Of a stretch of 28,031 nucleotides of DNA, positions 7,727 through 15,276 are shown one piece after another. A model generated the notes under the pieces. It worked only from the letters and a program-made list of their open reading frames with translations, was not told where the DNA came from and did not search any database. Source of the stretch: CAZDSS01 sp964508185 (GTDB taxonomy: Bacteria > Pseudomonadota > Alphaproteobacteria > Sphingomonadales > Govanellaceae); the NCBI GenBank assembly GCA_964508185.1, contig CAZDSS010000028.1, forward strand, positions 1 through 28,031. The letters are read 5' to 3'. The first letter of the stretch is position 1. Every line of letters begins with the position of its first letter. A program made the position numbers and the translations under genes.

Positions 7727-7899
7727 CCGGCTATGTACTCTGTTGTTGAGAGTTTACTGTCCGGGAAGCGCTCCCGCATTGCCATCCCGAACTCGGGTCG
7801 TTTTCGCCTGGCGAACATGGCGGCGGTTCCCATTGGCCGAATGATATGCGGTTTCGATAGAGTCGGGGGAAGTCCAAAACAGATTAGGGGTGGTTGACC
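7727..7899. promoter_or_regulatory. Divergent promoter region between the two catabolic operons
   Basis: This 173-base gap feeds the MFS-led operon leftward and the cupin-led operon rightward. It contains three inverted repeats in a row: CGGGA/TCCCG at 7762-7776, CCCGA/TCGGG at 7786-7797, and the TTCGCC/GGCGAA palindrome at 7803-7815. A weak sigma-70-like pair (TTGGCC at 7833-7838 and GATAGA at 7856-7861, 17-base spacer) could drive the rightward operon. That would put the palindrome near -59. The promoter call is tentative. Confidence 0.55.
7801..7815. promoter_or_regulatory. Putative IclR-family operator TTTTCGCCTGGCGAA
   Basis: A perfect 6-bp inverted repeat around one central T (TTCGCC-T-GGCGAA). 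Fourteen of 15 bases match the site at 16930-16944 in the other divergent promoter region. Short arms around a single central base, ending CC-W-GG, match the layout of the operator reported for E. coli MhpR. The encoded MhpR-like IclR protein at 15273-16025 is the natural candidate to bind it, but binding is inferred. Confidence 0.6.
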
Positions 7900-8661
7900 A
7901 TGCGTCCGCTGATCGAATGCCTTGATGTGAACGCCATGGACTGGCAGCCGCTGGGTCCGGCGGGGCTGTATTCCAAGCTTCTGAGCCGCGATCCCGAGAC
8001 CGGCGCCCGCACGGCGCTGCAGCGGATGGTGCCGGCCGACGGCTATGAGGCGCCGACGGTCGCCCATTACCATCACACCTACGAGGAGATCATCGGGGTC
8101 CACGGCCTTTTCACCTTCGATTCGAAGCGCTGGATCCGGCCCTATTCCTATGTCTTTCATCCGCCGCGCACGGTTCACGGCTTCAAGAGCCAGGTTCCGG
8201 AGGAATCCTGGTTCCTGTCCCGCGTCGGCCGGGATCTCGACGTCAATTACGAGGAAAATCCCACGGCGGATGACATCTATCCCCTTGACGGCGTCCCCTA
8301 TGTCCGCGCCGCCCAGGCCTTTGCCGATCCGGCGAGCGAGCCGGGCTTCCGCCCCATGCAGTGGGGCACGTCCGACCAGCCCGTCGAATGCTGCATGCTG
8401 AGCGTCCATCCCGAGACCGGCGAGGGGACGGCCTTCATCCGCGTGCCTGCGGGCTGGCGGTCCGAGATCGTGCATGACGGCGACTATCTCGAATGGTTCG
8501 TGATGGAAGGCGACCTGCGGGCGGACGATCATGAGATGAAAAGGTTCTTCTATTCGTTCCGCCCGAAGGGGACCGCGCCCAAAGTCATGTCGAGCCAGGG
8601 CGGCGCGGTGCTTTACGTGAATTTCGGCGCGCCCGGCCTCATCCCGGCGCGCAATGCCTGA
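7900..8661 (+). CDS. ChrR-like bicupin, metal site in N-terminal half (second paralogue)
   Basis: 253 residues, a diverged paralogue of the cupin at 3651-4394. The first barrel has His56, His58 and Glu62 (VAHYHHTYEEI) with Gly69, and His93 in HPPRTVHGF. The second barrel, introduced by HPETGEGTAFIRVPAGW, lacks a ligand set. The ATG at 7900 is used, with AGGGG about nine bases upstream; a TTG six bases earlier is less likely. It is the first gene of the rightward operon and is followed 39 bases later by the lyase gene. Having one such cupin at or near the head of each divergent arm suggests two related metal-dependent steps, perhaps oxygenative cleavage. The reaction is not known. Confidence 0.85.
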   Translation: MRPLIECLDVNAMDWQPLGPAGLYSKLLSRDPETGARTALQRMVPADGYEAPTVAHYHHTYEEIIGVHGLFTFDSKRWIRPYSYVFHPPRTVHGFKSQVPEESWFLSRVGRDLDVNYEENPTADDIYPLDGVPYVRAAQAFADPASEPGFRPMQWGTSDQPVECCMLSVHPETGEGTAFIRVPAGWRSEIVHDGDYLEWFVMEGDLRADDHEMKRFFYSFRPKGTAPKVMSSQGGAVLYVNFGAPGLIPARNA

Positions 8662-8700
8662 TACCGGCCGCGTGTGAAGGCCGTTCCCAAAGGAGTAAGG

Positions 8701-9564
8701 ATGACCAGGGCAGTGTTGCGGGAAAAACTGGCGCGGGGCGAGTTCATCGTCGCCCCCGGCATTCAGGACATGATTACGGCGGTCGTCGCCCGGGATATCG
8801 GGTTCGAGGTGGTCTACGGCACGGGCTACTGGCTCACTGCCTCCGCCTACGGCCTGCCGGACGCCGGCATCGCCTCGGTCACCCAGATGGTGGATCGCAT
8901 GGCGACCCTCGTCCAGAGCTCCGGCGCGGCGGTGATCGCCGATGCGGACACGGGCTTCGGCGGCCTTCTCAACGTGCATCACACGGTGCGCGCCTACGAG
9001 AAGGCGGGGGTCGCCGCGATCCAGATCGAGGACCAGGAATTCCCCAAGAAATGCGGGCATACGCCCTACAAGCGCATCGTTCCGGTGGAGGAGATGGTGC
9101 GCAAGATCAAGGTCGCGTGCGATGCCCGCTCCAGCGACGACTTCCTGGTGATCGCCCGCACCGACGCGCGCCAGAGCGAGGGTTTCGACGGCGCCATGCG
9201 GCGGCTCGAAGCCTATGCCAAGGCCGGGGCCGACGTGCTCTTCCCCGAGGCGCTGACCTCGCGGGAGGAGGTCGCGGCGGCAGGCCGCGCGTTCGATACG
9301 CCGCTTCTCGCCAACATGGCGAGCGGGGGCCTGACGCCCATCCTTCCCGTCAAGGACCTGAAGGAACTGGGCTATGCGATCGCCATCTTCCCGGCGCTCG
9401 CGTCGCTTGCCGCGGCGGCCGCGGTGCATCGGGCGCTCAGCCACCTCAAGACCCACGAGGACGGCAACAGCCCGGACATTCCGCTCTACGACTTCAACCG
9501 CTTCTGCGAGCTCATCGGCTTCAAGGACGTGTGGGCGTTCGAGCGCAAGTGGGCGGAAGACTGA
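8701..9564 (+). CDS. Isocitrate lyase/PEP mutase superfamily lyase (2-methylisocitrate / 2,3-dimethylmalate lyase-like)
   Basis: 287 residues with the TIM-barrel signatures of carbon-carbon lyases: metal-binding DADTGFGG (Asp81, Asp83) and the lyase loop KKCGH at residues 116-120 with catalytic Cys118. The cysteine separates it from PEP mutase and phosphonopyruvate hydrolase. AAAGGAGTAAGG directly precedes the ATG at 8701, which decides the start over an upstream ATG. Members cleave 2-methylisocitrate, 2,3-dimethylmalate or oxaloacetate. No 2-methylcitrate synthase or dehydratase (PrpC/PrpD) is present, while a LeuCD-like hydratase is encoded in the divergent operon. A hydratase-plus-lyase route through an alkylmalate, releasing a 2-oxoacid, is therefore the better guess. 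Confidence 0.88.
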   Translation: MTRAVLREKLARGEFIVAPGIQDMITAVVARDIGFEVVYGTGYWLTASAYGLPDAGIASVTQMVDRMATLVQSSGAAVIADADTGFGGLLNVHHTVRAYEKAGVAAIQIEDQEFPKKCGHTPYKRIVPVEEMVRKIKVACDARSSDDFLVIARTDARQSEGFDGAMRRLEAYAKAGADVLFPEALTSREEVAAAGRAFDTPLLANMASGGLTPILPVKDLKELGYAIAIFPALASLAAAAAVHRALSHLKTHEDGNSPDIPLYDFNRFCELIGFKDVWAFERKWAED

Positions 9565-9620
9565 TTTCGGGGCGATGCCCCGCACGAAAAAAACACCACA
9601 TTTGTAACAGGAGATGAGCA

Positions 9621-10946
9621 GTGGCTCGGTGGTTGAAGCGCGGCCTGGACAGCGCCGCAAAGCAGGAAGTGGACCGCAAGGTCCGGGACGTGGTCGAACA
9701 GACCCTGGCGGATATCGAGAAGCGCGGCGACGCCGCCGTGCGCGAGCTTTCGATCAAGTTCGACAACTGGGATCGTGAAAGCTATCGCCTGACCGATTCC
9801 GAGATCAACCAGTGCATCGATTCCCTGTCCGCCCAGGATCGCAAGGACATCGAATTCGCCCAGGCGCAGGTGCGCAACTTCGCCCGCATCCAGCGCGAAA
9901 GCCTGCATGACGTCGAAGTGGAAACGCTTCCGGGCGTCGTGCTCGGCCACAAGAACCTGCCGGTGAACGCCGCGGGCTGCTACGTGCCGGGCGGCAAGTA
10001 TCCGCTGCTCGCCTCCGCCCACATGTCCATCATCACGGCGAAGGTCGCCGGCGTGCCGCGGGTCATTACCTGCGCGCCGCCCTATCAGGGCAAGCTCGCT
10101 TCCGCCATCGTCGCGGCGCAGGCGCTCGCCGGTGCGGACGAGATCTATGCGCTGGGCGGCATCCAGGCGGTGGGCGCCATGGCCATCGGCACCGACAGCA
10201 TCAAGCCGGTCGACATCGTGGTCGGCCCCGGCAACGCCTTCGTCGCCGAAGCCAAGCGGCAGCTCTTCGGCCGGGTGGGGATCGACCTGCTCGCCGGTCC
10301 GACCGAAACCCTGGTGATCGCCGACGAGATCGGCGCTGACGCCGAACTCTGCGCGACCGACCTTCTGGGTCAGGCGGAGCATGGGCCGGACAGCCCGGCG
10401 GTGCTGCTCACCACCTCCGAACAGCTCGCGCTCGACACCATGCGCGAGATCGAGCGGCTCCTTGAGATCCTGCCGACCGCCGGCATCGCGCGCAAGGCGT
10501 GGGAGACCTATGGCGAAGTGATCGTCGCGGACGACGACGCCGAGATGGTGAAGATCGCCGACGAGATCGCGTCCGAGCACGTTCAGGTCATGACGAAGGA
10601 TCCCGACTATTTCCTCAACAACATGACCAATTACGGCGCCCTGTTCCTCGGCGCGCGCACCAACGTGTCCTACGGCGACAAGGTGATCGGCACCAACCAC
10701 ACCCTGCCGACGCGCAAGGCGGCGCGCTATACGGGCGGCCTCTGGGTCGGCAAGTTCATCAAGACCTGCACCTATCAGAAGGTCCTGACCGACGAGGCGT
10801 CGGCGCTCATCGGCGAATACTGCTCGCGCCTTTGCGCCCTTGAAGGCTTCGCGGGCCATGGCGAGCAGGCCAATATCCGCGTGCGCCGCTACGGCGGCCG
10901 CAACGTGCCCTATGCCGGGCGCGCCGAGCCTCAGTCGGCCGCATGA
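9621..10946 (+). CDS. HisD-family zinc dehydrogenase (histidinol dehydrogenase-like), probably catabolic
   Basis: 441 residues with all residues expected of an active HisD-type enzyme: Gln251 and His254 (LLGQAEHGP), the catalytic pair Glu319-His320 (SEHVQVM), Asp353 (YGDKVIGTNHTLPT) and His413 (GFAGHGEQANIR). The zinc ligands are thus complete, and the NAD-binding VGPGNAFVAEAKR is present. It uses a GTG start behind ACAGGAGATGAG. No other his gene is nearby; it sits between a C-C lyase and an SDR and overlaps the SDR start by ATGA. HisD relatives such as HpsN oxidise alcohols through an aldehyde to a carboxylate in four-electron steps, so I infer conversion of a pathway hydroxymethyl or secondary alcohol. 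Its substrate is open. Confidence 0.88.
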   Translation: MARWLKRGLDSAAKQEVDRKVRDVVEQTLADIEKRGDAAVRELSIKFDNWDRESYRLTDSEINQCIDSLSAQDRKDIEFAQAQVRNFARIQRESLHDVEVETLPGVVLGHKNLPVNAAGCYVPGGKYPLLASAHMSIITAKVAGVPRVITCAPPYQGKLASAIVAAQALAGADEIYALGGIQAVGAMAIGTDSIKPVDIVVGPGNAFVAEAKRQLFGRVGIDLLAGPTETLVIADEIGADAELCATDLLGQAEHGPDSPAVLLTTSEQLALDTMREIERLLEILPTAGIARKAWETYGEVIVADDDAEMVKIADEIASEHVQVMTKDPDYFLNNMTNYGALFLGARTNVSYGDKVIGTNHTLPTRKAARYTGGLWVGKFIKTCTYQKVLTDEASALIGEYCSRLCALEGFAGHGEQANIRVRRYGGRNVPYAGRAEPQSAA

Positions 10947-11707
10947 CGCTCCCCGCCGCACCTTCCTTCCGGCTTGACGGAAAGCGCGCGCTGGTGACCG
11001 GCGCGGGCCGCGGCATCGGCCGCGGCATCGCCGCGGCGCTCGCGCGCGCCGGTGCGGCGGTGACCCTCGTTGCGAGAACGGAGACGGAGATCGCGGACAT
11101 CGCGGCGGAGCTTTGCAGCGAAGGCTGCGCTGCGGAGGCCGCGGTGCTCGACGTCTCCGACCTTGGCGCGGTGGCCGGGTTCTTCTCGCGCCGCCCCGCC
11201 TTTCAGGTCGTGGTGAACAATGCCGGCACCAACCGGCCGAAGCCCATGACCGAAGTGACGGAAGAGGATTTCGATTCCGTCATGGATCTCAATCTCAAAA
11301 GCGCCTTCTTCGTCGCGCAGCATGCGGCGCGCCGCATGATCGAGGAGGGGTGCGGCGGCTCGCTCATCCATATGGGCTCGCAGATGGGCCATGTGGGCGG
11401 GCAGAATCGCTCCGTCTATTGCGCATCCAAATGGGGGCTCGAGGGCATGAGCAAGGCGTTCGCGCTGGATCTTGCGCCCTATGGCATCCGTTCCAACGTG
11501 ATCGCGCCCACCTTCATCGAAACACCCATGACCCGGCCCTTCTTCGAGGACGCGGCGTTCCGCGACAGCGTGCTTGCCAAGATCAAGATCGGACGGCTCG
11601 GCACGGTGGAGGACGTGATGGGCGCGGTCATCTTCCTTGCGTCGGACGCATCCGCCCTGATGACCGGCGCGAGTCTGCTGCTCGACGGCGGCTGGACCGC
11701 CGAATGA
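10943..11707 (+). CDS. Short-chain dehydrogenase/reductase (classical SDR)
   Basis: 254 residues, the standard length. The cofactor motif TGAGRGIG is at residues 19-26 and NNAG follows near residue 92. The catalytic Ser146, Tyr159 and Lys163 (YCASK) are present, and the C-terminus has the usual LLLDGGWTAE. The ATG overlaps the HisD-like stop (ATGA), so the two dehydrogenases are translationally coupled and may act in sequence. It is the last gene before the 187-base gap ahead of the TonB receptor. A gluconate 5-dehydrogenase or 3-oxoacyl-reductase-like activity is typical for this subgroup. The actual substrate is unknown, and the operon context is the best clue. Confidence 0.9.
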   Translation: MTLPAAPSFRLDGKRALVTGAGRGIGRGIAAALARAGAAVTLVARTETEIADIAAELCSEGCAAEAAVLDVSDLGAVAGFFSRRPAFQVVVNNAGTNRPKPMTEVTEEDFDSVMDLNLKSAFFVAQHAARRMIEEGCGGSLIHMGSQMGHVGGQNRSVYCASKWGLEGMSKAFALDLAPYGIRSNVIAPTFIETPMTRPFFEDAAFRDSVLAKIKIGRLGTVEDVMGAVIFLASDASALMTGASLLLDGGWTAE

Positions 11708-11894
11708 ATTTCCGGTGCGCGGTGAGCGCGCGGCAAATGATCGCTACGCGAACACCGCCGGAAAATCCAGTTGAGGGTGGCATCGCACCTATGGGTATGC
11801 TCGCGAGGTCAGTTGCTCGTGCCGGCGACGTGAACCGAGCTTGCTGCCGATGGATCGCCCGCACCCATACCAACAATCACTTTGGGGAGTCGAT
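11708..11894 (+). promoter_or_regulatory. Intergenic leader/promoter region of the TonB-dependent receptor
   Basis: This gap carries the ribosome-binding site TTGGGGAG immediately before the receptor ATG. I see no copy of the TTTTCGCCWGGCGAA palindrome, no clear terminator after the SDR gene and no convincing -35/-10 pair. The receptor may therefore be read through from the rightward operon or have its own unrecognised promoter. Confidence 0.35.
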
Positions 11895-14237
11895 ATGAAA
11901 AGACCGCATTCCAAGCCCATCATCGCGCTTACTTCCGCTCTTCTCGCTTCCACCTCCGTCCTCGCCCAGGAAGCGGCCCAGCCCGCATCCCAGCAGCAGG
12001 TCTTCCGCGTCATGGAAGAGGTGACCGTCACCTCCCGCCGGCGCGACGAAAGCCTGATGGACGTGCCGATCGCCATCAACGCCCTGTCGGACCAGGTCAT
12101 CACCCAGCGCGGCATCGGCTCCGTGTCCTCGGTGGCGCAGATCACCCCCGGCCTTGAATTCGATACCGGCACCTCGGCCGCGGACATCCGCCCGAGCCTG
12201 CGCGGCATCTCGCTCATCGAAGGCCGCTCCAACGTCGCCATCATCGTCGACGGCCTCGACGTGACCGGCGTGTCGCTCAACACCCTGATCGGCGGCTCCG
12301 GTTCCCAGACCGCCGCGGCGCTCATGGATCTCGAGCGCATTGAAGTGGTGAAGGGGCCGCAGTCGGTCTATTTCGGCCGTTCGGCCTTCGCCGGCGCCAT
12401 CCAGTTCGTCAGCCGTGATCCGCAGTTCGAGACCGGCGCGCGGGTCACCGCCGCCATCGGCGACCGCGGCCGCAAGGAAATCACCGGCCATGTGACCGGC
12501 GGCCTCATTGACGACGTGCTCGCCGCCAAGTTCTCGGCGACCTATACCGACCACAACGGCTTCTACAAGAACCCGGGCAACGGCGCCCATCTCGGCAGCA
12601 ACGAAACCCTCGGCTTCGGCGGTTCGCTGCTCCTCGAGAAGGATCGCCTGCGGGTCAAGACCCAGCTCAACTACATCGAGCAGGAACTGGGCCACGGCGC
12701 GGGCTACGTGATGATGCGTCCCGACACCACGCCCTTCGGCGTCAACCGCATCAGCGAGAAGACCTTCGATCCGTCGCTCGTGGGCATCTCCTCGCACATG
12801 AAGTATGTGGGCGCGGACTCCAAGACCTGGCGCGGCATCATCGATGCGTCCTACGAGCTGAGCGACCGGTTCTCGATCCACAGCCTGACCGGCCTCAACA
12901 AGGTGACCTCGCTCTACCAGTTCGACTTCGACACCAAGCAGGACAACATCCCGGTGACCGTGCCCGTCGGCGGCGGCATCGAGAACTGCCTGCCCGCGGT
13001 CTGCGTCGGCATCTTCGACTTCGACACCGAGCTGCAGCAGATCAGCCAGGAACTGCGCCTGAACTACGAAGGCGACAGCGTCCGCGGCCTCCTCGGCGGC
13101 TACTTCTTCGATGAAAACTACAACGAGTACGACTACACCCGCTTCATCGGGTCGCAGTCCTGGGTGACCGAAACCCGCGCCGGCATCCCGGCCCGGCCGT
13201 CGTCCTTGGAGACCAACACCTACTCGATCTTCGGCTCGATCGACGCCGATCTGACCGACGCCTTCACCGTCACCGGCGAACTGCGCTTCAACCACGAAGT
13301 GATCCGCGCCGCGGCGGCGACCGGCTACAACATCCTGTTCCAGAACGGCTCGACCGACATCACCTTCCGCGGCCGCGAGACCTTCAACAGCTGGCTGCCG
13401 CGCCTGAGCGCCCGCTACTCGGTGTCGGACGACACCAACATCTATGCGAGCGTCGCGAAGGGCACCAAGCCCGGCGGCTTCAACGTCGGCCAGGTGCGCG
13501 ATGACCTTCGTCCCTTCGGTCAGGAAAAGATCTGGACCTATGAACTGGGCGCCAAGACCTATCTCTTCGACCGTCGCGTGAACCTCGAAGCGTCGCTCTA
13601 TTACTCCGACTGGCGCGACGTTCAGGTGACCACCATCTGCTACGGCGTCTCCAGCCCCTTCGGTCCGGAGCCGCAGTGCCCGACGGCGACGGCGGTCAGC
13701 CTCAACTACATCGTCAACGCCGACAAGGCCGAGGTGAAGGGTGCGGAACTGGCCATGACCGCGCTGGTCACGGACGAACTGACCCTCCGTCTGCAGTACG
13801 CCTACACGGACTCCAAGTTCAAGGACTTCCTGGCGCGTGACGTGTTCCCGGCTCCGGCCTCGCCCACGCCGCGTCAGTTCGCCGGCAACCGCATGCCGCT
13901 CGTCGCCAAGCATTCGCTGACCGCCGACGTGCGTTATGAACAGCCGGTGGCGTCGGACGTGAACATCTTCACCGAACTGAGCGGCCGCTATCGCTCCTCG
14001 CGCTACGCCCGCTTCGACAACCGCGTGAAGATCGCCGACAAGGCGGTGTTCGATGCGCGCATCGGTCTCGAAGCCGATGACTGGTCGGCCGTTGTCTTCG
14101 TGGACAACATCTTCAACGATCTGACCCCCGACTTCACCCGCTACTGGGGCAACTTCAACCCCAGCCAGCCCAACGGGGAATACATCGTTGCTCCGGCCAA
14201 GCGTTCCTTCGGCCTGCGGGTCAACAAGGAATTCTGA
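11895..14237 (+). CDS. TonB-dependent outer-membrane receptor
   Basis: 780 residues. It has a signal peptide (MKRPHSKPI then a hydrophobic run ending SVLAQEAA), a TonB-box-like stretch EEVTVTSRRRDES, a plug domain with SLRGISLIEGRSNVAIIVDG and LERIEVVKGPQSVYFGRSAFAGAIQFVSRDP, and a beta-barrel ending in the aromatic SFGLRVNKEF. The start at 11895 follows TTGGGGAG and gives a proper signal peptide, unlike the longer frame. Two cysteine pairs in predicted loops (ENCLPAVC and ICYG...PQC) could form disulfides. The type resembles the iron-complex-like receptors common in sphingomonads and other alphaproteobacteria. Its place in the island suggests active import of the pathway substrate rather than a siderophore, which is inference. 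Confidence 0.93.
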   Translation: MKRPHSKPIIALTSALLASTSVLAQEAAQPASQQQVFRVMEEVTVTSRRRDESLMDVPIAINALSDQVITQRGIGSVSSVAQITPGLEFDTGTSAADIRPSLRGISLIEGRSNVAIIVDGLDVTGVSLNTLIGGSGSQTAAALMDLERIEVVKGPQSVYFGRSAFAGAIQFVSRDPQFETGARVTAAIGDRGRKEITGHVTGGLIDDVLAAKFSATYTDHNGFYKNPGNGAHLGSNETLGFGGSLLLEKDRLRVKTQLNYIEQELGHGAGYVMMRPDTTPFGVNRISEKTFDPSLVGISSHMKYVGADSKTWRGIIDASYELSDRFSIHSLTGLNKVTSLYQFDFDTKQDNIPVTVPVGGGIENCLPAVCVGIFDFDTELQQISQELRLNYEGDSVRGLLGGYFFDENYNEYDYTRFIGSQSWVTETRAGIPARPSSLETNTYSIFGSIDADLTDAFTVTGELRFNHEVIRAAAATGYNILFQNGSTDITFRGRETFNSWLPRLSARYSVSDDTNIYASVAKGTKPGGFNVGQVRDDLRPFGQEKIWTYELGAKTYLFDRRVNLEASLYYSDWRDVQVTTICYGVSSPFGPEPQCPTATAVSLNYIVNADKAEVKGAELAMTALVTDELTLRLQYAYTDSKFKDFLARDVFPAPASPTPRQFAGNRMPLVAKHSLTADVRYEQPVASDVNIFTELSGRYRSSRYARFDNRVKIADKAVFDARIGLEADDWSAVVFVDNIFNDLTPDFTRYWGNFNPSQPNGEYIVAPAKRSFGLRVNKEF

Positions 14238-14266
14238 TCTGCATTACAGCCTGACCTGACCAACTG

Positions 14267-14297
14267 AAAGAGGCATGCTCTGCATGCCTCTTTTCTT
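14267..14297 (+). terminator. Rho-independent terminator after the TonB receptor gene
   Basis: A perfect 12-bp stem (AAAGAGGCATGC paired with GCATGCCTCTTT) with a 3-base TCT loop, continuing into TTTCTTT. It lies 29 bases after the receptor stop and about 28 bases before the next ATG. It should end most receptor transcripts in the plus direction. Confidence 0.9.
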
Positions 14298-14325
14298 TAG
14301 GACATATGGACAAAGGACTTTTCCC

Positions 14326-15258
14326 ATGAAAACGGTTGCGACCATCGGATCGGGCCTCATCGGCAAGAGCTGGGCGATCGTCTTCGCCCGCGCCGGGATC
14401 ACGGTGCGCATGTTCGATGCCGACCCGGCGCGGCGCGCGGCGGTGAAGGACGAAATCGCGCTCGACCTTCGCGCGATGGCCAGACACGGGCTGATTACCG
14501 ATCCCGCCGAGGCTTTGTCCCGCATCACCGTCGTCGACAGCATCGCCAAAGCGGTGAAAGGCGTCGATTACGTTCAGGAATCCGTGCTCGAGCGCGTGGA
14601 CGTCAAGACCGCGGTATGTCGCGAGATCGACGAGGTCATGGATGCGGGCGTCATCGTCGGCAGTTCAAGCTCGGGAATTCCGGCGTCCCAATTCACGGGT
14701 GAGCTCAAGAACCGCGAACGGTTCTTCGTCGTGCATCCCGTGAACCCGCCCCATCTCGTGCCGCTCGTGGAGATCGTGCCCGCGCCCTGGTCGGACCTCG
14801 ACCTCGTGCCGAGGATCCGCGAATTCATGGACGCGGTGGGGCAGGCGCCCATCGTGGTCAACCGCGAGATCGAGGGCTTCATCCTCAACCGCCTGCAGGG
14901 GGCGCTTCTCAACGAGGCCTGGGCCCTGTATGCGGAAGGCTATGCAAGCCTTGCGGACATCGACCTCACCGTCTCCCACGGGCTGGGACTGCGCTGGGCC
15001 TTCATGGGGCCGTTCGAGACCATCGATCTCAACGCGCCGGGCGGAATCGATGATTATGCCAGGCGCCTCAGCCCGCTCTATCATTCGATCGCGCTGCAGC
15101 GTCGGGATCCGAAGCCCTGGCCCGATGAGGCGATCGAGCGCGCGCGGCAGGAGCGGCGGGAAGCGCTCGCCATCGACCGCATCCCCGAACGCCAGCGCTG
15201 GCGCGACGAATATCTGATGAAGCAGCTCGTCTTCCGGAAGAAGGCGGTGGAGGACTGA
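14326..15258 (+). CDS. 3-hydroxyacyl-CoA dehydrogenase family enzyme (lambda-crystallin / L-gulonate or carnitine dehydrogenase-like)
   Basis: 310 residues with an N-terminal Rossmann domain: GSGLIG at residues 8-13, and Asp31 after the second strand, favouring NAD. It then has SSSSG and the catalytic His137-Glu149 pair in VHPVNPPHLVPLVEIVP, followed by the helical dimerisation domain (NRLQGALLNEAW). The PVNPPHLVPLVE form is typical of the lambda-crystallin/L-gulonate and carnitine dehydrogenase branch, which acts on free hydroxy acids rather than CoA esters. AAAGGA sits eight bases before the ATG. It follows a strong terminator, so it needs read-through or its own short promoter. It probably oxidises a 3-hydroxy acid arising in the island's pathway. 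Confidence 0.88.
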   Translation: MKTVATIGSGLIGKSWAIVFARAGITVRMFDADPARRAAVKDEIALDLRAMARHGLITDPAEALSRITVVDSIAKAVKGVDYVQESVLERVDVKTAVCREIDEVMDAGVIVGSSSSGIPASQFTGELKNRERFFVVHPVNPPHLVPLVEIVPAPWSDLDLVPRIREFMDAVGQAPIVVNREIEGFILNRLQGALLNEAWALYAEGYASLADIDLTVSHGLGLRWAFMGPFETIDLNAPGGIDDYARRLSPLYHSIALQRRDPKPWPDEAIERARQERREALAIDRIPERQRWRDEYLMKQLVFRKKAVED

Positions 15259-15276
15259 GGGGAGGCTTCCCCTCAG
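15255..15276. terminator. Hairpin between convergent genes, possible bidirectional terminator
   Basis: Arms CTGAGGGGA and TCCCCTCAG (9 bp, perfect) enclose a 4-base loop. The stem contains both the stop codon of the rightward dehydrogenase gene and that of the leftward IclR gene. The T-run on the plus side is short (CCTTTC) and absent on the minus side, so termination strength is uncertain. Confidence 0.55.

Noticed and set aside
7657..9660. A 667-codon minus-strand open frame covering the promoter region, cupin and lyase
   Set aside because: It crosses the divergent promoter and opposes two genes with intact motifs and ribosome-binding sites; its translation has no family features.
9621..10946. 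Assigning hisD for histidine biosynthesis
   Set aside because: Residues fit, but no his genes are nearby and coupling to catabolic genes points elsewhere; no symbol assigned.
11877..13913. A 678-codon open frame antisense to the TonB receptor
   Set aside because: Low-complexity Arg/Gly/Ala/Val-rich translation with no domain signal; the receptor frame has a signal peptide, plug and barrel motifs.
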